From positions 37,116,673 to 37,180,672 of the forward strand of contig NC_079325.1 in the NCBI RefSeq assembly GCF_029931775.1: 64,000 nucleotides of DNA, given 5' to 3'. Below, in pieces: positions 20,501 through 31,762 of the stretch. Position 1 is the first letter of the stretch. Each line of letters starts with the position of its first letter. The notes below the pieces were generated by a model. It worked only from the letters and a program-made list of their open reading frames with translations. It searched no databases and had not been told where the DNA came from. The position numbers and the translations under genes were made by a program. Source of the DNA: Euleptes europaea. Its lineage: Eukaryota; Chordata; Lepidosauria; Squamata; Sphaerodactylidae.

Positions 20501-23500
20501 GTTGGCAAAGGTGTGCCAAGCGGCTACCCCAGAGTTGTGGAACTTGTGACTTGCCAAAGTCCAGGACCGGGCATTTTCCCAGTTGCACTTTGGGATCGCC
20601 ATTGGGGTTGACTTTTTAGCTGGCCAGGATTAAACTGGAATGGGATAAACGTAATTAGTTTAATTTGATCAGTTGTCATTTGTGTGCTTTAAAAGGAGAT
20701 TTGACCTCTGAATAAAAGAAACCCAGGCCTCTCCTTATTCTAGAATGTGAGTCTTCTGCTTCTCTCCCCCTTCCTAATGTGGAATATATTTCTCACTCCA
20801 TTTGTGTGTTTCTGTGTGTTTGCTCTTGGCTAACAGCAGGCTTACTCGCTCATCCCTCACTGATCCGGATTGATCGGCCTAGTGGGGTCCCTCGTGGCTC
20901 GCTGCAGCTGGGATGAGGCTTTCGCTCAGGTGGCCTGTTCCCCCCCTCCCCCCCTCCCTCCCTCCCTCTGTTGTGGGCAAATGCTCCTCTCCTTTGCTCT
21001 CTGTTTTCCCTGCTCCTCCCACACCCCGGGATCTTCGATCAGTTGGAGACAGGATGCCCTCTGTCTGCTCCCTGAGCAGGGAAACCGCTGGTGGGATGCT
21101 GGCCTTTTCTCCTGTCACCATGGTAACTGGCCAGCCCTGGCCGGGAGGAGCCCGGGGAGGTCATTCGGTTGTGGATGGCCAAGGGAGCTGGATGGGGGTC
21201 CTTGCGACATACAGCACCTTCTTTGTCCCTCTGACCAACAGCCTGGGCAGCCGCAAAGCACTCAAGTTTTTCCTCTGGGTATGTCCTTCTACGAGTCGGG
21301 CACGCAAGGGTGGCGTGGCAGTAATTGCGCACTTTAATTCTAGACTTGGGTGTTTTGAGGGTTTGTGTATACTTTGGGGCAGAGGGATAGGAAGGTAGTA
21401 GGCAGAACAGTGGAGAAAGGCGTTACGGGTTGACAGCCAATGTGGTTTAGTGGTTGGAGTTTTTGGACTGGAACTGGGAGATCTGGATTCTTCAGCTCTC
21501 CACTTAGTCATGAAACTCACTGATCTTGGGCCCGTTATACTCTCTCAGCCTACCTTGCATGGTGGTTGTGATGATGAAATAGAGGAAAGGAGAACTGTGG
21601 TTGTTGCCCTGAGCTCCTTGGAGGAAGGGAAGAATAAAATGTGATAGTTACATTGCTGTGGCTAATTTTTTAAAAGAGAGAACACTGAATATAATTGGAT
21701 CTACGCATATATTGTGGGTCTCTGGGATGCAGTAGAATATGGTGATGGCCACAAAACACTTGTCTTCACAAGACTTTCTGTTTTGGGGTTTCTTGAGTTT
21801 GTTTTAACCCAAGCTCCTAGCTCTCATGGTTGCAAGGGGATGATTTAAAGTGTTTCAGCAATTACATTTCAGAAAGATGGGTGTGTTATTGAAATATGAT
21901 TTGCAGTGATCAGAGGGTGGAGCTCTAGACATTGTTTGTACAACAAACTTGGGCTGTTCCACCAGATGTAAGTAACAAATCCTAATTTGTGTATAAACCA
22001 CAAGTATTTTTTTTTCCTGGTTCTTGCCTCCTTCTCAGCAGAAAGGACGCTCTGCCTATGCCGCTGTCTCTGTGACCAGGTGGCCATGAGTCACGGCACT
22101 GCTCAACAAACTGAATTCGGATGCTGTAAAAAACATACCGTAATTAGTACACATTTGTGGTTAACAAATCAGCTACAAACCGTAGTTTGAAACCCCACCA
22201 ACCTAAAAATCTCAATTTGTTGGACGTTCTGCGTTCAGAGGTCACAAATAGCCAGGTTAAGTCCAGTCAAGATCCTCTTGCTCCATAGATCTTTGAAGGA
22301 AATGGAAGGTTGGTTGGGCTTCTTTTTCTTTTGACAGTCTTCTCCTTTCTGAATTCTTGTTCCTGTTGTGTAATTTCACTATACGCGTGCATGCATATGA
22401 ATTTTATGTCTCTTCCTCTATGAACTTGCTTGTGCATTTTGATCTCCTTTGGTGCCCCTTCTCTATGCTCCAAAAGTTTAGGTGGGTGGTGAGCAAAGAA
22501 TGGGAGTTTTTTTGCGGTAGCACCGTGCACCTCTGGGACACTCTTCCCTGGGACATACGCCTGGTGCTTTTGCTGCTGGCATTCAGATGCCAGGTAAAGG
22601 GGTGTGTGTGTTCCATTCTGTGTTGGACCACATTCTGGCTTTGGCTTTTTGTTTTCTGTTCTGGTTTTGACAGAAGCTCTCAGTCCTCTTCATTTTCTGA
22701 TGATTTTCATTTTGTTTTGGCATGCTGGTGATTATTTCTTGCAGAGATTTTTTGACTGTGATGTTTGTTTGCTGCTGTTCTCTCTTTTTTTTTAATGGAA
22801 CCTAATTTTTAGGGTATATTTTAATGATAAACTCCTTTGGACACATTTAATGGGGGGAAACAGTATATATTCCTTTAATGAATGAAAAAATGTAGGCTGC
22901 CCTGAGGAGCTTTATAAGCAACAGATACATGTTTGAAGGCAATAAAATCACTCCTTGTTAAGACGCATGGCTTGCATCAGATGCCCTTTCTCTCACCCGC
23001 GGCATTACTGTCAAGGGCCAGCTGTGCTTGCTTTAACTTCTGAGCCATTCGTAAAGGTATAGGAGCCCCATCATCTTCCAAGTAGGTGCTGAAGCTCACG
23101 CCTGCTTGAGAGCCAAGCTTGGATTTTGAGAGCTTTGCCCTATATGTGGAGGCTGCAATGAGGGGAAAAATCTCTGAACATGCTCAGAGGTATTTGTTCC
23201 CCAGACTATTACTTCTGTCATCTGCCTGGTTCAGATTCTCCAACCTTGTTGCTCCACCACAACCTCCCTGCCAATATTGATACAGTTAATGAACTGGAGG
23301 CCCCTTGGCCGTCTTCGGGTCCAATATTGGACTACGGCTCTCCCAGGCTGATGTTGACAAGATCCTGAGAGCTGTGAGGCCTCCTGGACCCGTGCCCATC
23401 CTGGCTGGTTAAGGCCAGCGGGGATGTGGTGCGGGCTCCTCTGGGAGAGATTAACCTGTCCCAGCTTTGGCCAGGATAAAGAACAGGATAAGTCCAAAAA

Positions 23501-25993
23501 CAAACAAACACACCATGGGGAGCAGTGGGGAGATGCATAAAGGCCAGGGGGTTCCCCCTTCCCAAACTCTTTAGGGAAAGACATGAGTTGCAGGGTGAAG
23601 GAGATAAGCTGTTCTTTCATTTTAGCTTTTGGGGTTTTTTCCTCTAGAGCAATATGGACAAGGTTTAATCTAAAAAAAAGATTAAAGAAGTAATAGGAAC
23701 AGGTTAACGAGCGAGAAACTGGCCAAGTCCTGAGATAATGGCATCTCCCAGGGGCTTTTGCCCGTTGGAATAATTGTGGGATTGAGAAAGTTCAAGAAGG
23801 TAGAAGGCAAACTGTCTCCTTGGACATGCAAATGCACGCAATGTTGCTCTTATGGCGCGATGGTGGGTGGCACATGGAACATCTTTGGCTTTGTGTCTTG
23901 GCAGCTGCAGCAAATGAAGGAGTTAGAAAAAGAGAAGGATTTTCTGCTTCAAGGGCTGGAGATGGTCGAGCAGGCGCGGGACTGGTACCACCAGGAAATC
24001 CACGTCCTCCAAGAACGCCAGAAGCAACTGGGCAAAAGCAAAGTTCACAGTGTGAGTAAAAAAGCAGCTGCCTTGGGAGTGTTTCCTGCAAGTAGGAGCA
24101 GCTTGCAAGGAATTCATTGCCCTTTGACTTACCTCCTCATGGTTTGGCAAGGAGGTGCCCACAGAAATGACTTCATCCAATTGTGTAGAACGGGCAGAGT
24201 TTCAAGGTCCGTCTGGGCGTGGCATGCCGTTAGAACTCTGCCCATTTCTGCTGGGGAGAGCTAACTGCGGGGTTACAGTGCAGGTTTGTTTTGTTCTTCG
24301 GTGTGGCCGTTGCAGGTTCACAGGTGGCCTCCCAATCCAATAGCTACTAGAGTACTAACGCCACTTCTCCCTAGTCCCCTCCTTTTGACGAAGAAGGTGG
24401 GGGAGAGGCTTGGGCTGGCCAAAGGGCAACTCTAGGAGTGGGAGAAGGGCTTCTTGGGATTTCTGCTGGGCTACAGCCAATCCTGCATGAGTTCAGCTGC
24501 AGAACGTTGGAAAAGCTCTGAGAAGGGATGGGGGAGGCATGCTGGAAGATGCATGCCTGGTAGGGTTGCCAACCTCCGGGTACTAGCTGGAGGTCTCCTG
24601 CTATTACAACCGATCTCCAGCTGATAGAGATCAGTTCCCCTGGAGAAAATGGCCGCTTTGGCAATTGGACTCTATGGCATTGAAGTCCCTCCCCTCCCCA
24701 AACCCCGCCCTCCTCAGGCTCCACCCCAGAAACCTCCCACCAGTGGTGAAGAGGGACCTGGCAACCTTAGTGCCTGGGCAGGAGTGGTACACTCCCCCCC
24801 ACCCGGCAAAATGAAAACAAGCAACCAGCCGGTCAGCATGGCTCATGCCCTGAAGCTTCTCCTGCCCCAGATCCTGTGACCCGCATACGTTATGTAAATC
24901 AAGCAAATGCGCATGATTTCTTTTTCATCATTGGTTCTGCTTTTGCTGGTAAAGGGGAAAGGAGCAAAGAGATTTGCAGCAGTCCAATGGGGAGGTTTGT
25001 TAACTCGACTGGTAACATTTCCCCCCTCCCTGTCTTCTCACCCAGGGCATGCTTGCCAAGGGCAGTCTGAGCCAGTTGAGCCATCTCCTGCCCAAGCTGC
25101 AAGAACTGAACCGCTGTCTCTGTGAGCTGTTGTCTCTCTCAGCCAAGGTAAGGGCTTCAGATGCAGGGTAGACGTGTGTGTGTGTGTGGGGGGGGAACGG
25201 TGGTGCTGAGACCGTGCTCTCTGCCACTGCCAAGCCTTTTCTTTCAGCCACCTCTCTGACTTCTGAAATTTCAGTGGACTAGAAACCTAGTTTTTAAAAA
25301 GCTGGGATTCCCAGGATGCTATGGCCGGAATAGATACAACTTGGGAATAAGCTACCTTCCTTTCCCCCCTCTTTTTTCCAGCCTCCAAACTCCTGTTCTG
25401 CAGCCGCGAACAGCCCCGAATGTGCGGCTGTGTCCTCCCCCCTGCTAGCAGGGCCCCAGCAGACCATCAATATGTTGAAAGAACAGAACAGGCTTCTTAC
25501 CAAGGTGAGCGAGGGCGGGCTGGTGCCAATTTCCTTGTGCTCTTTGCAGTTTGCGCTCCAGCAAGCCCAGCTACTTCCAAGGAGATCTCCTCTCTGCCAC
25601 CCTAAGCCAATCGCATGTCGGTAACATAGGGTTGCCAGGTCCCTCTTTGCCACTGGCAGGAGGTTTTTGGGGCAGAGCCTGAGGAGGGCGGGGTTTGGGG
25701 AGGAGAGAGACTTCAGTGCCATAGAGTCCAATTGCCAAAGTGGCCATTTTCTCCAGAGGAACTTATCTCTGTTGGCTGGAGATCAGTTGTAAGAGCAGGA
25801 GATCTCCAGCCACCACCTGGAGATTGGAGACCCTACGGTAACTGGTTCCCTGTTCGCTCCACAGGAGGTGACGGATAAGAGCCAGCGGATCACCCAGCTG
25901 GAGCAGGAGAAGTCAGCCCTCATCAAGCAGCTGTTTGAAGCTCGAGCCCAGAACAACCATGAAACCAACCAGTTGGATTCCACCTTCATCTAG
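17123..25993 (+). CDS. SAPCD2: SAPCD2, suppressor APC domain-containing protein 2 (complete, 6 exons)
   Basis: Exons 17123-17555, 18882-19009, 23905-24051, 25046-25147, 25382-25504 and 25865-25993 join in frame with GT/AG borders to 353 codons plus TAG (human is about 394 residues). The N-terminal half carries the suppressor APC domain (about residues 10-90: GLPKAFLQSLRTLFDILDDR, REIESRW, GYLTFERFVLGLRASLLSSD), which resembles an EF-hand pair. Next come a poorly conserved linker, the RRHTLTNGVDYGM motif, a coiled coil (LQQMKELEKEKDFLLQGLEM...) and a C-terminal coiled coil MLKEQNRLLTKEVTDKSQRI... ending LDSTFI, as in mammals. SAPCD2 is a cortical protein that influences spindle orientation by competing within the LGN (GPSM2) pathway and is raised in dividing cells. 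The start has a CTTCCATGG Kozak context. It is transcribed away from UAP1L1. Confidence 0.95.
17642..17846 (+). mobile_element. 5S-rRNA-derived SINE with BovB-like tail
   Basis: GGCCCAGGCTAGCCTGATCT, CTCAGAAGCTAAGCAGGGTC and GTGGATGGGAGACC follow vertebrate 5S rRNA. The 3' part GCCATAAGTCAGCTGCGACT TGAAGGCACTT plus CA repeats is the Sauria/BovB tail. SAPCD2 intron 1. Confidence 0.85.
17962..18145. mobile_element. Foldback MITE with ~80-bp inverted arms
   Basis: GGGCCACTTATGCATGGGA... and ...CCCAGGCATAAGTAGCC flank long arms (both contain GCCGCTCTCTAGATGCAC and CTTGGATTTGCCG, or the reverse) around a loop of about 20 bp. No certain target duplication. Confidence 0.6.
18586..18808 (-). mobile_element. 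Type-II-tRNA-like SINE
   Basis: AAAGTAAAGGTAGTCCCCTG ... CTCTGCGCCACGGGGCTC, reversed. The middle is shortened compared with 20104-20402. Confidence 0.8.
18882..19009 (+). CDS. SAPCD2: SAPCD2 exon 2
   Basis: The acceptor ACAAGCAG precedes GDAGWKPPQNENAAKGLGEA through HRRHTLTNGVDYGM, with donor GTAGGG. The RRHTLTNGVD motif matches human RRHTIASGVD. The linker before it is much shorter than in human, which explains most of the length difference. Confidence 0.88.
19247..19464 (+). mobile_element. tRNA-Ala-derived SINE
   Basis: One of the best-preserved copies: GGGGCTGTGGCTCAGTGGTA (A box), CTTGGCATGCAGAAGG (TGC anticodon region), GGTTCAATCC (B box), end GGCAGCTTTGTGTGTTCAT. Confidence 0.9.
19669..19955. 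mobile_element. Foldback MITE with ~125-bp inverted arms
   Basis: GCCATTTATGTATGGCTGTT TCCTC...GTCACCCC is mirrored by GGGTGACC...GAGGAAACAGCCATGCATAA ATGGC. The ends resemble the 17962-18145 element (CCAYTTATGCATGG). SAPCD2 intron 2. Confidence 0.6.
20104..20402 (-). mobile_element. Type-II-tRNA-like SINE (full length)
   Basis: AAAAAGGTAAAGGTCCCCTG ... TGGGATTGAACTCAGGTCGT ... CTCTGCACCACGGGGCTC, reversed; about 299 bp. Confidence 0.85.
21120..21278 (+). other. Unrecognised open frame ending at a good splice donor
   Basis: From an ATG in strong Kozak context (GTCACCATGG) the frame reads MVTGQPWPGGARGGHSVVDG ... WMGVLATYSTFFVPLTNSLG and SRKALKFFLW, then GTATGT. I do not recognise the product. 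It lies in SAPCD2 intron 2 on the sense strand and the frame is also open upstream. It could be an unrelated small exon or chance. Confidence 0.15.
21440..21645 (+). mobile_element. tRNA-headed SINE, old
   Basis: CCAATGTGGTTTAGTGGTTG ... TCTCTCAGCCTACC ... GAAGAATAAAATGTG; the same kind as 43516-43748. Confidence 0.5.
22480..22620 (+). mobile_element. L2/CR1-type LINE C-terminal fragment
   Basis: The plus frame reads LWDTLPWDIRLVLLLLAFRC QVKG, the recurrent LWNSLP..IR..... FR..LK motif at the end of LINE reverse-transcriptase proteins. Confidence 0.5.
23905..24051 (+). CDS. SAPCD2: SAPCD2 exon 3 (coiled coil)
   Basis: The acceptor TTGGCAG precedes LQQMKELEKEKDFLLQGLEM through ERQKQLGKSK, with donor GTGAGT; 49 codons. 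The heptad-rich segment aligns to human KQMKELEQEKEVLLQGLEMM. Confidence 0.94.
24561..24769 (+). mobile_element. hAT MITE (TAGGGTTGCCA family)
   Basis: Ends TAGGGTTGCCA/TGGCAACCTTA; duplications ATGCCTGG (24553-24560) and GTGCCTGG (24770-24777), 7 of 8 matching. Confidence 0.88.
25046..25147 (+). CDS. SAPCD2: SAPCD2 exon 4
   Basis: The acceptor CACCCAG precedes GMLAKGSLSQLSHLLPKLQE through CELLSLSAK, with donor GTAAGG; 34 codons. It aligns to human GRLLPKVQEVARCLGELL. Confidence 0.93.
25382..25504 (+). CDS. SAPCD2: SAPCD2 exon 5
   Basis: The acceptor TTTCCAG precedes PPNSCSAANSPECAAVSSPL through QQTINMLKEQNRLLTK, with donor GTGAGC; 41 codons. The QQTI.MLKEQNRLLT core is nearly identical to human. 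Confidence 0.95.
25627..25835 (-). mobile_element. hAT MITE (TAGGGTTGCCA family)
   Basis: Ends TAGGGTTGCCA/GAGACCCTA; duplications CGGTAACA and CGGTAACT. It lies in the short last intron of SAPCD2. Confidence 0.87.
25865..25993 (+). CDS. SAPCD2: SAPCD2 exon 6 with stop
   Basis: The acceptor TCCACAG precedes EVTDKSQRITQLEQEKSALI through NQLDSTFI and TAG (25991-25993). The final LDSTFI is identical to human. Confidence 0.96.
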   Translation, partial: EVTDKSQRITQLEQEKSALIKQLFEARAQNNHETNQLDSTFI

Positions 25994-26199
25994 TCTGGGC
26001 CTCTGGCTCTGCTCTTGGGAGAGGGAAGGCTTTGCAATGGGTCACCGCAGTCATGGGCTTGAGCTGCTCCCAGGGTCTGAGGTTGTCGTTTGCACCTGAC
26101 TCTCGTTCTGGACCTTGGGACTGTATTGCATTAGCTCTGTATTGTTGACACTGCTGGACATCTTAAACAGGCACGCCGACTGTTTTTCCGGTTCTTGAG

Positions 26200-26640
26200 A
26201 CATGAGAACATAAGAAAGGCCATGCTGGATCAGACAAGACCCATCAAGTCCAGCAGTCTGTTCACACAGGGGCCAACCAGGTGCCTCCAGGAAGCCCACA
26301 AACAAGACGACTGCAGCAGCATTGTCCTGCCTGTGTTCCCCAGCATCTAATATGACAGGCATGCTCCTCTGATACTAGAGAGAATAGGTATGCACCATGA
26401 CTAGTATTCATTTTGACTGGTAGCCACGGATAGTCCTCTCCTCCACGAACATGTCCACTCCTCTCTTAAAGTTTTCCAAGTTGGCAGCCATCCCCACATC
26501 CTGGGGCAGGGAGTTCCCCAATTTAACTGTCTCGTGCGAAGAAATACTTCCTTTTATCTGTTTTGAATCTCTCACCCTTCCAGCTTCAGCAGGAACATGG
26601 GACTGTATTTCTCCATTCAGCTCAGCCCCTGGATCCACAT
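26200..26640 (-). mobile_element. CR1-like LINE 3' end
   Basis: GAGAACATAAGAAAGGCCAT ... GGTGCCTCCAGGAAGCCC ... ACGGATAGTCCTCTCCTCCA ... GGGAGTTCCCCAATTTAAC, the reversed end of a CR1/L3-type LINE. It starts about 200 bp after the SAPCD2 stop. Confidence 0.65.
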
Positions 26641-27828
26641 TTTGTTTACTCCTCAAGAAAACATGGGGTTCCTTTTTAGTCTTTCTCTGGCACTATTCCA
26701 CTGTGTGTGTTGACGTAGCAGATCCTTTGCCCCAGTTTTGACACTCCGGTTACATTTCTTGGTGCTGAATTCATCTCTGTGCTCCTTTCAGAATCATAGC
26801 CTCTTCTTTGATGTGAGAAAAGAGCCTGCAATATTTCAAGATTTATCAGGGACTTGCCCCAAAACTCCTAATCCAGTTGCAAGACCTGCACTCCACATGG
26901 AACTCCAGAATGTATTTCAGAAGTGAACATCAATCCCAGAAATGAAGTCTCTTTTGCTAATATGTTGGAATAGGCCTTTTCTCTGTTTGAGACAAGAGTG
27001 CTCCTGAGCCTGTGCAGAGTTCCTCATAATAGTCCTTCCTGTAACTGGATTTTGGGCTATTTTGGATCCTTTCCTCCAGATTTCCCCTAGTCTTTATTTT
27101 TTATTTTTTGGCAGACATGACTTTCAAGTCTGGTTGGCAGCAGGTTTCAAACAAACACAGCTGTGTTTGAGAGCCCCCACACACACACCGCAAATCATTT
27201 CAGCATCTGGGATGGCCAAGTGCCCCCTCCCCCAGCCAGCGTCAGACCCCCGAATGGATCTACCTATAGCCTGGTGCCTTGACAGACATGAAATGTGGAG
27301 ATGGATGAGGTGAGCTCAGAAGCCACTCAGAGTTCCCCTTCTGCCCTCCAGGGCCAAGGATGGAGTCTCAGAATTGGGGGGAGGCTGAACAGAGAAGCGC
27401 TTCCACCCTTACTGAAGCAGGGCAGAAGAAGAAACCAAGCACCATCCTCCGAGTCTCTTGCTCCCCACACTCCAGGCTTGGCAGTGCTATCTTGGCCCAG
27501 GATCATCAGCTCGGCTGAGGACACTCTTGTCGTCTTACACTGCCCCAGCTGAAGATGTTGGCTCTTAATAGCCTAAATCCTCCGTATAGTTGAGAATCAA
27601 CTCCATAGTCATATTTTTTTTTACTAAAGGGAATGCATTCTTTCCAATAAGTAAGCCCTTGCAAAATAATAGTGGGGATGGTGGGATTCTGGACTCCAGA
27701 GGGCCACCCTCAGAAGGGGCTGGGACACCCAATCCCCTTCCCAGCTCTGGCAACTCCTACCATCACAGTGGCTGTTTCCTTTCCTCTCTTTGCTGCTTCT
27801 GGGCTAGCTAGTTGCATGAGCAGCAGAC

Positions 27829-27905
27829 TCTAATCTGGTGAACCTGGTTGGTTTCCCCACTCCTCCACATATAAAAACCAACTCTCCTCTTTCTCCTCCT
27901 CCTTC
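27829..27905 (+). mobile_element. tRNA-headed SINE fragment
   Basis: CTAATCTGGTGAACCTGGTT ... CACTCCTCCACATATAAAAA CCAACTCTCC joins two parts of the 31456-31762 family with the middle missing. Confidence 0.5.
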
Positions 27906-29939
27906 CCCCTCCTCTTCCTCCTTCTCCTTTTTCTTCAAAAAGGGAGGCCAGAATTGGCCAGGAGCACTGTGTTGCAGACTCCCTTGTTCAGTTCCCTTAG
28001 GGAGGGCTTGGGTGTCCCTGAGATGTCTAATTGAAAACCACTGAGAACAAAGGATGAATTGATCCATGTACTCCCTTCCCCCAGTTGTTATCCAAAGAAG
28101 GTAGAACTTCCCACTGTTGGAAGACAGGAGACTGGGTATTATCGCCTATTTTTCTGAGCCAGGCTGATGCTGCTTAAGGTCAGGTGTGTTGGTACTGTGC
28201 CCTTTGCTTCATCTTGGTTCTAAACAGGCCCAAGAAAAGTCCGGTACAGAATGGCACACGAGTGCCCTTGCTTTAAAATGACACATTGGGTCAGGCAGCT
28301 ATTCTCTCCCTCACTACCACCTTTCCATGTACAGCGGCATATCTTTTGCTGCAAAGTAACCCAAGCTGCTTCTTCCTCTTGGTTCCTGGTGCCAGCAGGG
28401 GGTGCTGTGGAGCCACATTAAAATCCTAAGTTGTGGTCTATAATTATAGAACTTTGTTTAACATACAGATGGAGACAGATTCCTTCGTCCAGGGCCAGAA
28501 ATAATTTCAGGTGAAGTGATCTGGGACCCCCTACATCCATGGATTCAGCATCAACCATTTCTGCCATGATGGCCATATTGTTTTAGAAATCGCTGCTGTG
28601 CTGGTGTGTTTGGGCACAGTTGAAACAACGGCAGTTGCTTGGAAATACGAAGCATGAGGGCAGGCCCAGGGGGACCAGAGTTTCTGGGGCAGGGAGATTT
28701 TGCAGATCTCTCTGGAGCCTGGCAGGCAAAGCTCTCACTGCTTGGTATGCAAACATCAGGGCTTCCTCCACCTTCCCTTCCCGTGCAAAAATGTTGCTGC
28801 CTTCTTGGCCCACAAGTGTGCAGCTTCCAAATTCCATGGGCTCATGTTGAGCTATTTATCTCACGAGGACAAGTAGGTTTGTTTGTTTAAACTTCCAAAA
28901 GTTTCATCCTCCTTCAGTTGGAGCTTCGGAAAGCTTGGCTGCAGAGTGTTTCGTCTGCCTTTCCAGCTGTGACTTTGTACATTTTTGTAGATTCTTCTGG
29001 AAGAAATCATGAATCTTTCCTTTACATTATCATCCCTTCTTTTGCCTACCTGCTTTTCCTCCCACCCATCCTCCCATGGATCATTCACGCCACCAGGACA
29101 ACCCAGTGGACTCCAATTCATTATGCTTATAAAGTGTGTTAATGTGATGTTCTTATTGTCCACATTTCTTAAACCATCCCTATGATCCTGTCTTATTCTA
29201 TCTTGCCTAAACCTAAATTTGCTCCTGAAGCTAGGGGTGCTCCCATCCTTTTCAACCTTTGAATAAACCCAACTGATTAGCAGTACCACAATTGTTGCTG
29301 TAACTGCTTCTATGAATGCCAGCAGTGCATGTCAATTTGAAAGAACCAGGTTGTGTGTTTTCTGATGCAAGAAGGTGAATTTGCACCTTTTAGTGTCATG
29401 GTGTAATCCTTCATCTTAAATAGCCCAACCTAGTCATCATGAAGTAGATAATTTGGCATGGGCTCTAACTATTATCAGTTCCTTCCCAACATTGGTACAA
29501 TCTTGCCTCCTATCTCTAACTCCTGCACCTGGTTGCACCTATCCCTCAGCTTCCTGCTTTTCAACATCTGTCTGAACTATCCTCTTCCTGCGACATTCTG
29601 CCTTTTCCAGTCTCTCCCTCTTTATTTTTGTTCTTTCAGCCTCCTTGTCTGTTTCTTTTTCTTACCCCTGCCAAACTGACCTCTACCGTCTACATTTTAC
29701 CACTGACACTTTAATTCTGAACAGTTGGAATGTTTATGAACATTCGTATCACCTCAGCTGTTATGCTTAGGTGTACCCTAGCACTGAGGTGCTGTTTGAT
29801 CCTTGGTGCACCCCTACCTAATATGTTTACAGTCTGAACTCCTGTATGTAGCTGTGATCTTATATGTAGCGTTTTTAATTGTTGTCTTTGGGTTTTTTAA
29901 AAAAATAAATACTTCTGTATAAATGTGATTGTGGGGGGT

Positions 29940-30064
29940 TATTAGAGCCACAGCCCTCAATTTGCAAGACCTGAGCAAGGCTGTCAAAGATAGGACATTT
30001 TGGAGGACATTGATTCATAGGGTCGCCATGAGTCAGAAGCAACTTGACGGCACTTAACACACAC
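29940..30064 (+). mobile_element. RTE-BovB LINE 3' end, short
   Basis: CCACAGCCCTCAATTTGCAA GACCTGAGC ... AGGGTCGCCATGAGTCAGAA GCAACTTGACGGCACTT plus CA tail. Confidence 0.8.
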
Positions 30065-30224
30065 CTTAGACCCTACCTCACCTCAGTAAAGGCAGAAGAG
30101 AACCTGAGTATATTTTTCTGGGTAAATAGAGATTGAGGTTGGATTTGAGCAGAATGGGAGACAGCAAGAGCCAAAGGACGCGATTCTGAAGTCGATTCTG
30201 GACCAGCCTGACCCCCGGGATACA

Positions 30225-30325
30225 GTTTGTTCTTGTTGTCTTTTTGTGTATGTAAATTGTATTTTTGTTGTTGTATTTTTACTTGTTGTAAATCACTTTT
30301 GGGGGAAAGTGGCCAATAAACATAC
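30225..30325 (+). mobile_element. L2-like LINE 3' end fragment
   Basis: TTGTTGTATTTTTACTTGTT GTAAATCACTTTTGGG...CCAATAAACAT is the common L2-type terminus. Confidence 0.4.
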
Positions 30326-30737
30326 TAGTGAACGAAATATACTAACAAACACAAGGGTGTGTTTTTGTTTTGTTTTTTTGTCCTTGCAGTAGGACTTCTG
30401 AGGTTGCCAAGGAAAAGATCCTGTTTCTGGGCACCAGAAGGAGCTGCCGTTACAATGAGAAGAAATGGCAATTTGCTGAATAAATTACGTGAAGGTGGGC
30501 GGCACAGCCCTCTGGCCACTTCCACCTGGAGTCTGGCCAGCTAGTGACTCACAGCTTTCTTAAACAAAAGTTTTAACTAGGGCTGCTATCAAATTTTGCA
30601 AACTTGCCGGTTCAGTTCACAGATCCCTGTTTTGATCTGGCTTCTCCTTTGTGTGAATCAAACCCAGGAGTTTTTATTTTCACTGTTTGTTTTTCCCAAC
30701 GCATTCTGCATGAATTTTGGTCCAATCCCTCTCCCTC

Positions 30738-30945
30738 TGGGGTTGCCAGTCCAGGTTGGGAAATACCTGGAGATTTTGGGGGCGGAGCCTGAAGAGGACG
30801 GAGTTTGGGGAGGGGAAAGACTTCAGTGCCATAGAGTCCAATTGCCAAAGCAGTCATTTTATCCAGGGGAACTGATCACTGTCACCTGGAGATCAGTTGT
30901 AATAGGAGGAGAGCTCCAGCTACCACCTGGAGGTTGGCAACCCTA
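30738..30945 (-). mobile_element. hAT MITE (TAGGGTTGCCA family)
   Basis: TGGGGTTGCCA...TTGGCAACCCTA; duplications TCTCCCTC and TCTCCCCA, 7 of 8. Confidence 0.85.
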
Positions 30946-31455
30946 TCTCCCCACCCCTTGGGATCCATATCAGGACCAATGGTGTTTAATTTGTTTATAA
31001 TGGTGTTTAATTTGTTTATAAAGGATCTTGAAGCAGGGGTGAGCAGTGCAAATGTCAAGTTTGCACTGCCCTCCCCCTTTAAGCAGGATGGTGTCAACCA
31101 AAGCTAAGTGTGAAAAGCTGGGGGAGTGGGCAGCCACACAGCAAATGAGGTTCAGCTGCAGTCAATGTAAAACATTGCACGTGTAGGCAAAGTAATCCTA
31201 ATTGCATTTGCACTGGTGCCAGCTATCCAAGGAAAGTGATCTTGGGCTCAGTTAAAACATCAACTCGTTGGGCAGCATTGGTGAAAAAGAATGCTCGAGG
31301 AAAAATCACAGGGAACAACCCTCATCCCTGATTTTGCCGGATGAGTGGTGGGGGGGAGTGATCCCAGAGACATGTTGCTGGTCAACATTGCAAAAAAAAA
31401 AAAAAACCAAGGATACTGGACTAGATGATTCTGACCCAGCAACCCTCTTACAGAG

Positions 31456-31762
31456 AGCCAGCTTGGTGTAGTAGTGGTTAAGAGCGGAGGTTTGGAGCAG
31501 TGGACCCTGGAGAACCGGGTTTGATTCCCTACTCCTACACATGAGTGGAGGACGCTAATCTGATGAACTGGATTTGCTTCCGCACTCCTACCCATGAAGC
31601 CAGCTGGTGACCTTGGGCTAGTCACACTCTCTCAGCCCCACCTACCTCACCATGTGTCTGTTGTGGGAGGGGAAGGGAAGGTGATTGTAAATCGGTTTGA
31701 TTCTTCCTTAAGTGGTAGAGAAAGTCAGCATATAAAAACCAATTCTTCTCCTTCTCCATCTT
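31456..31762 (+). mobile_element. tRNA-headed SINE with CTT-rich tail
   Basis: CCAGCTTGGTGTAGTAGTGG head, GGTTTGATTCC B box, GACCTTGGGCTAGTCACACT, GGTGATTGTAAATCGGTTTG, GAAAGTCAGCATATAAAAAC and CTTCTCC tail. Confidence 0.85.

Larger units (their letters stand above)
25994..29930 (+). other. SAPCD2 3' UTR / downstream sequence
   Basis: No long convincing reading frame follows the SAPCD2 stop. AATAAA signals occur at 29262-29267 and 29904-29909, so the 3' UTR may be long; a CR1-like LINE end (26200-26640) and a small SINE fragment (27829-27905) lie inside. Which polyadenylation signal is used cannot be decided here. Confidence 0.3.
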
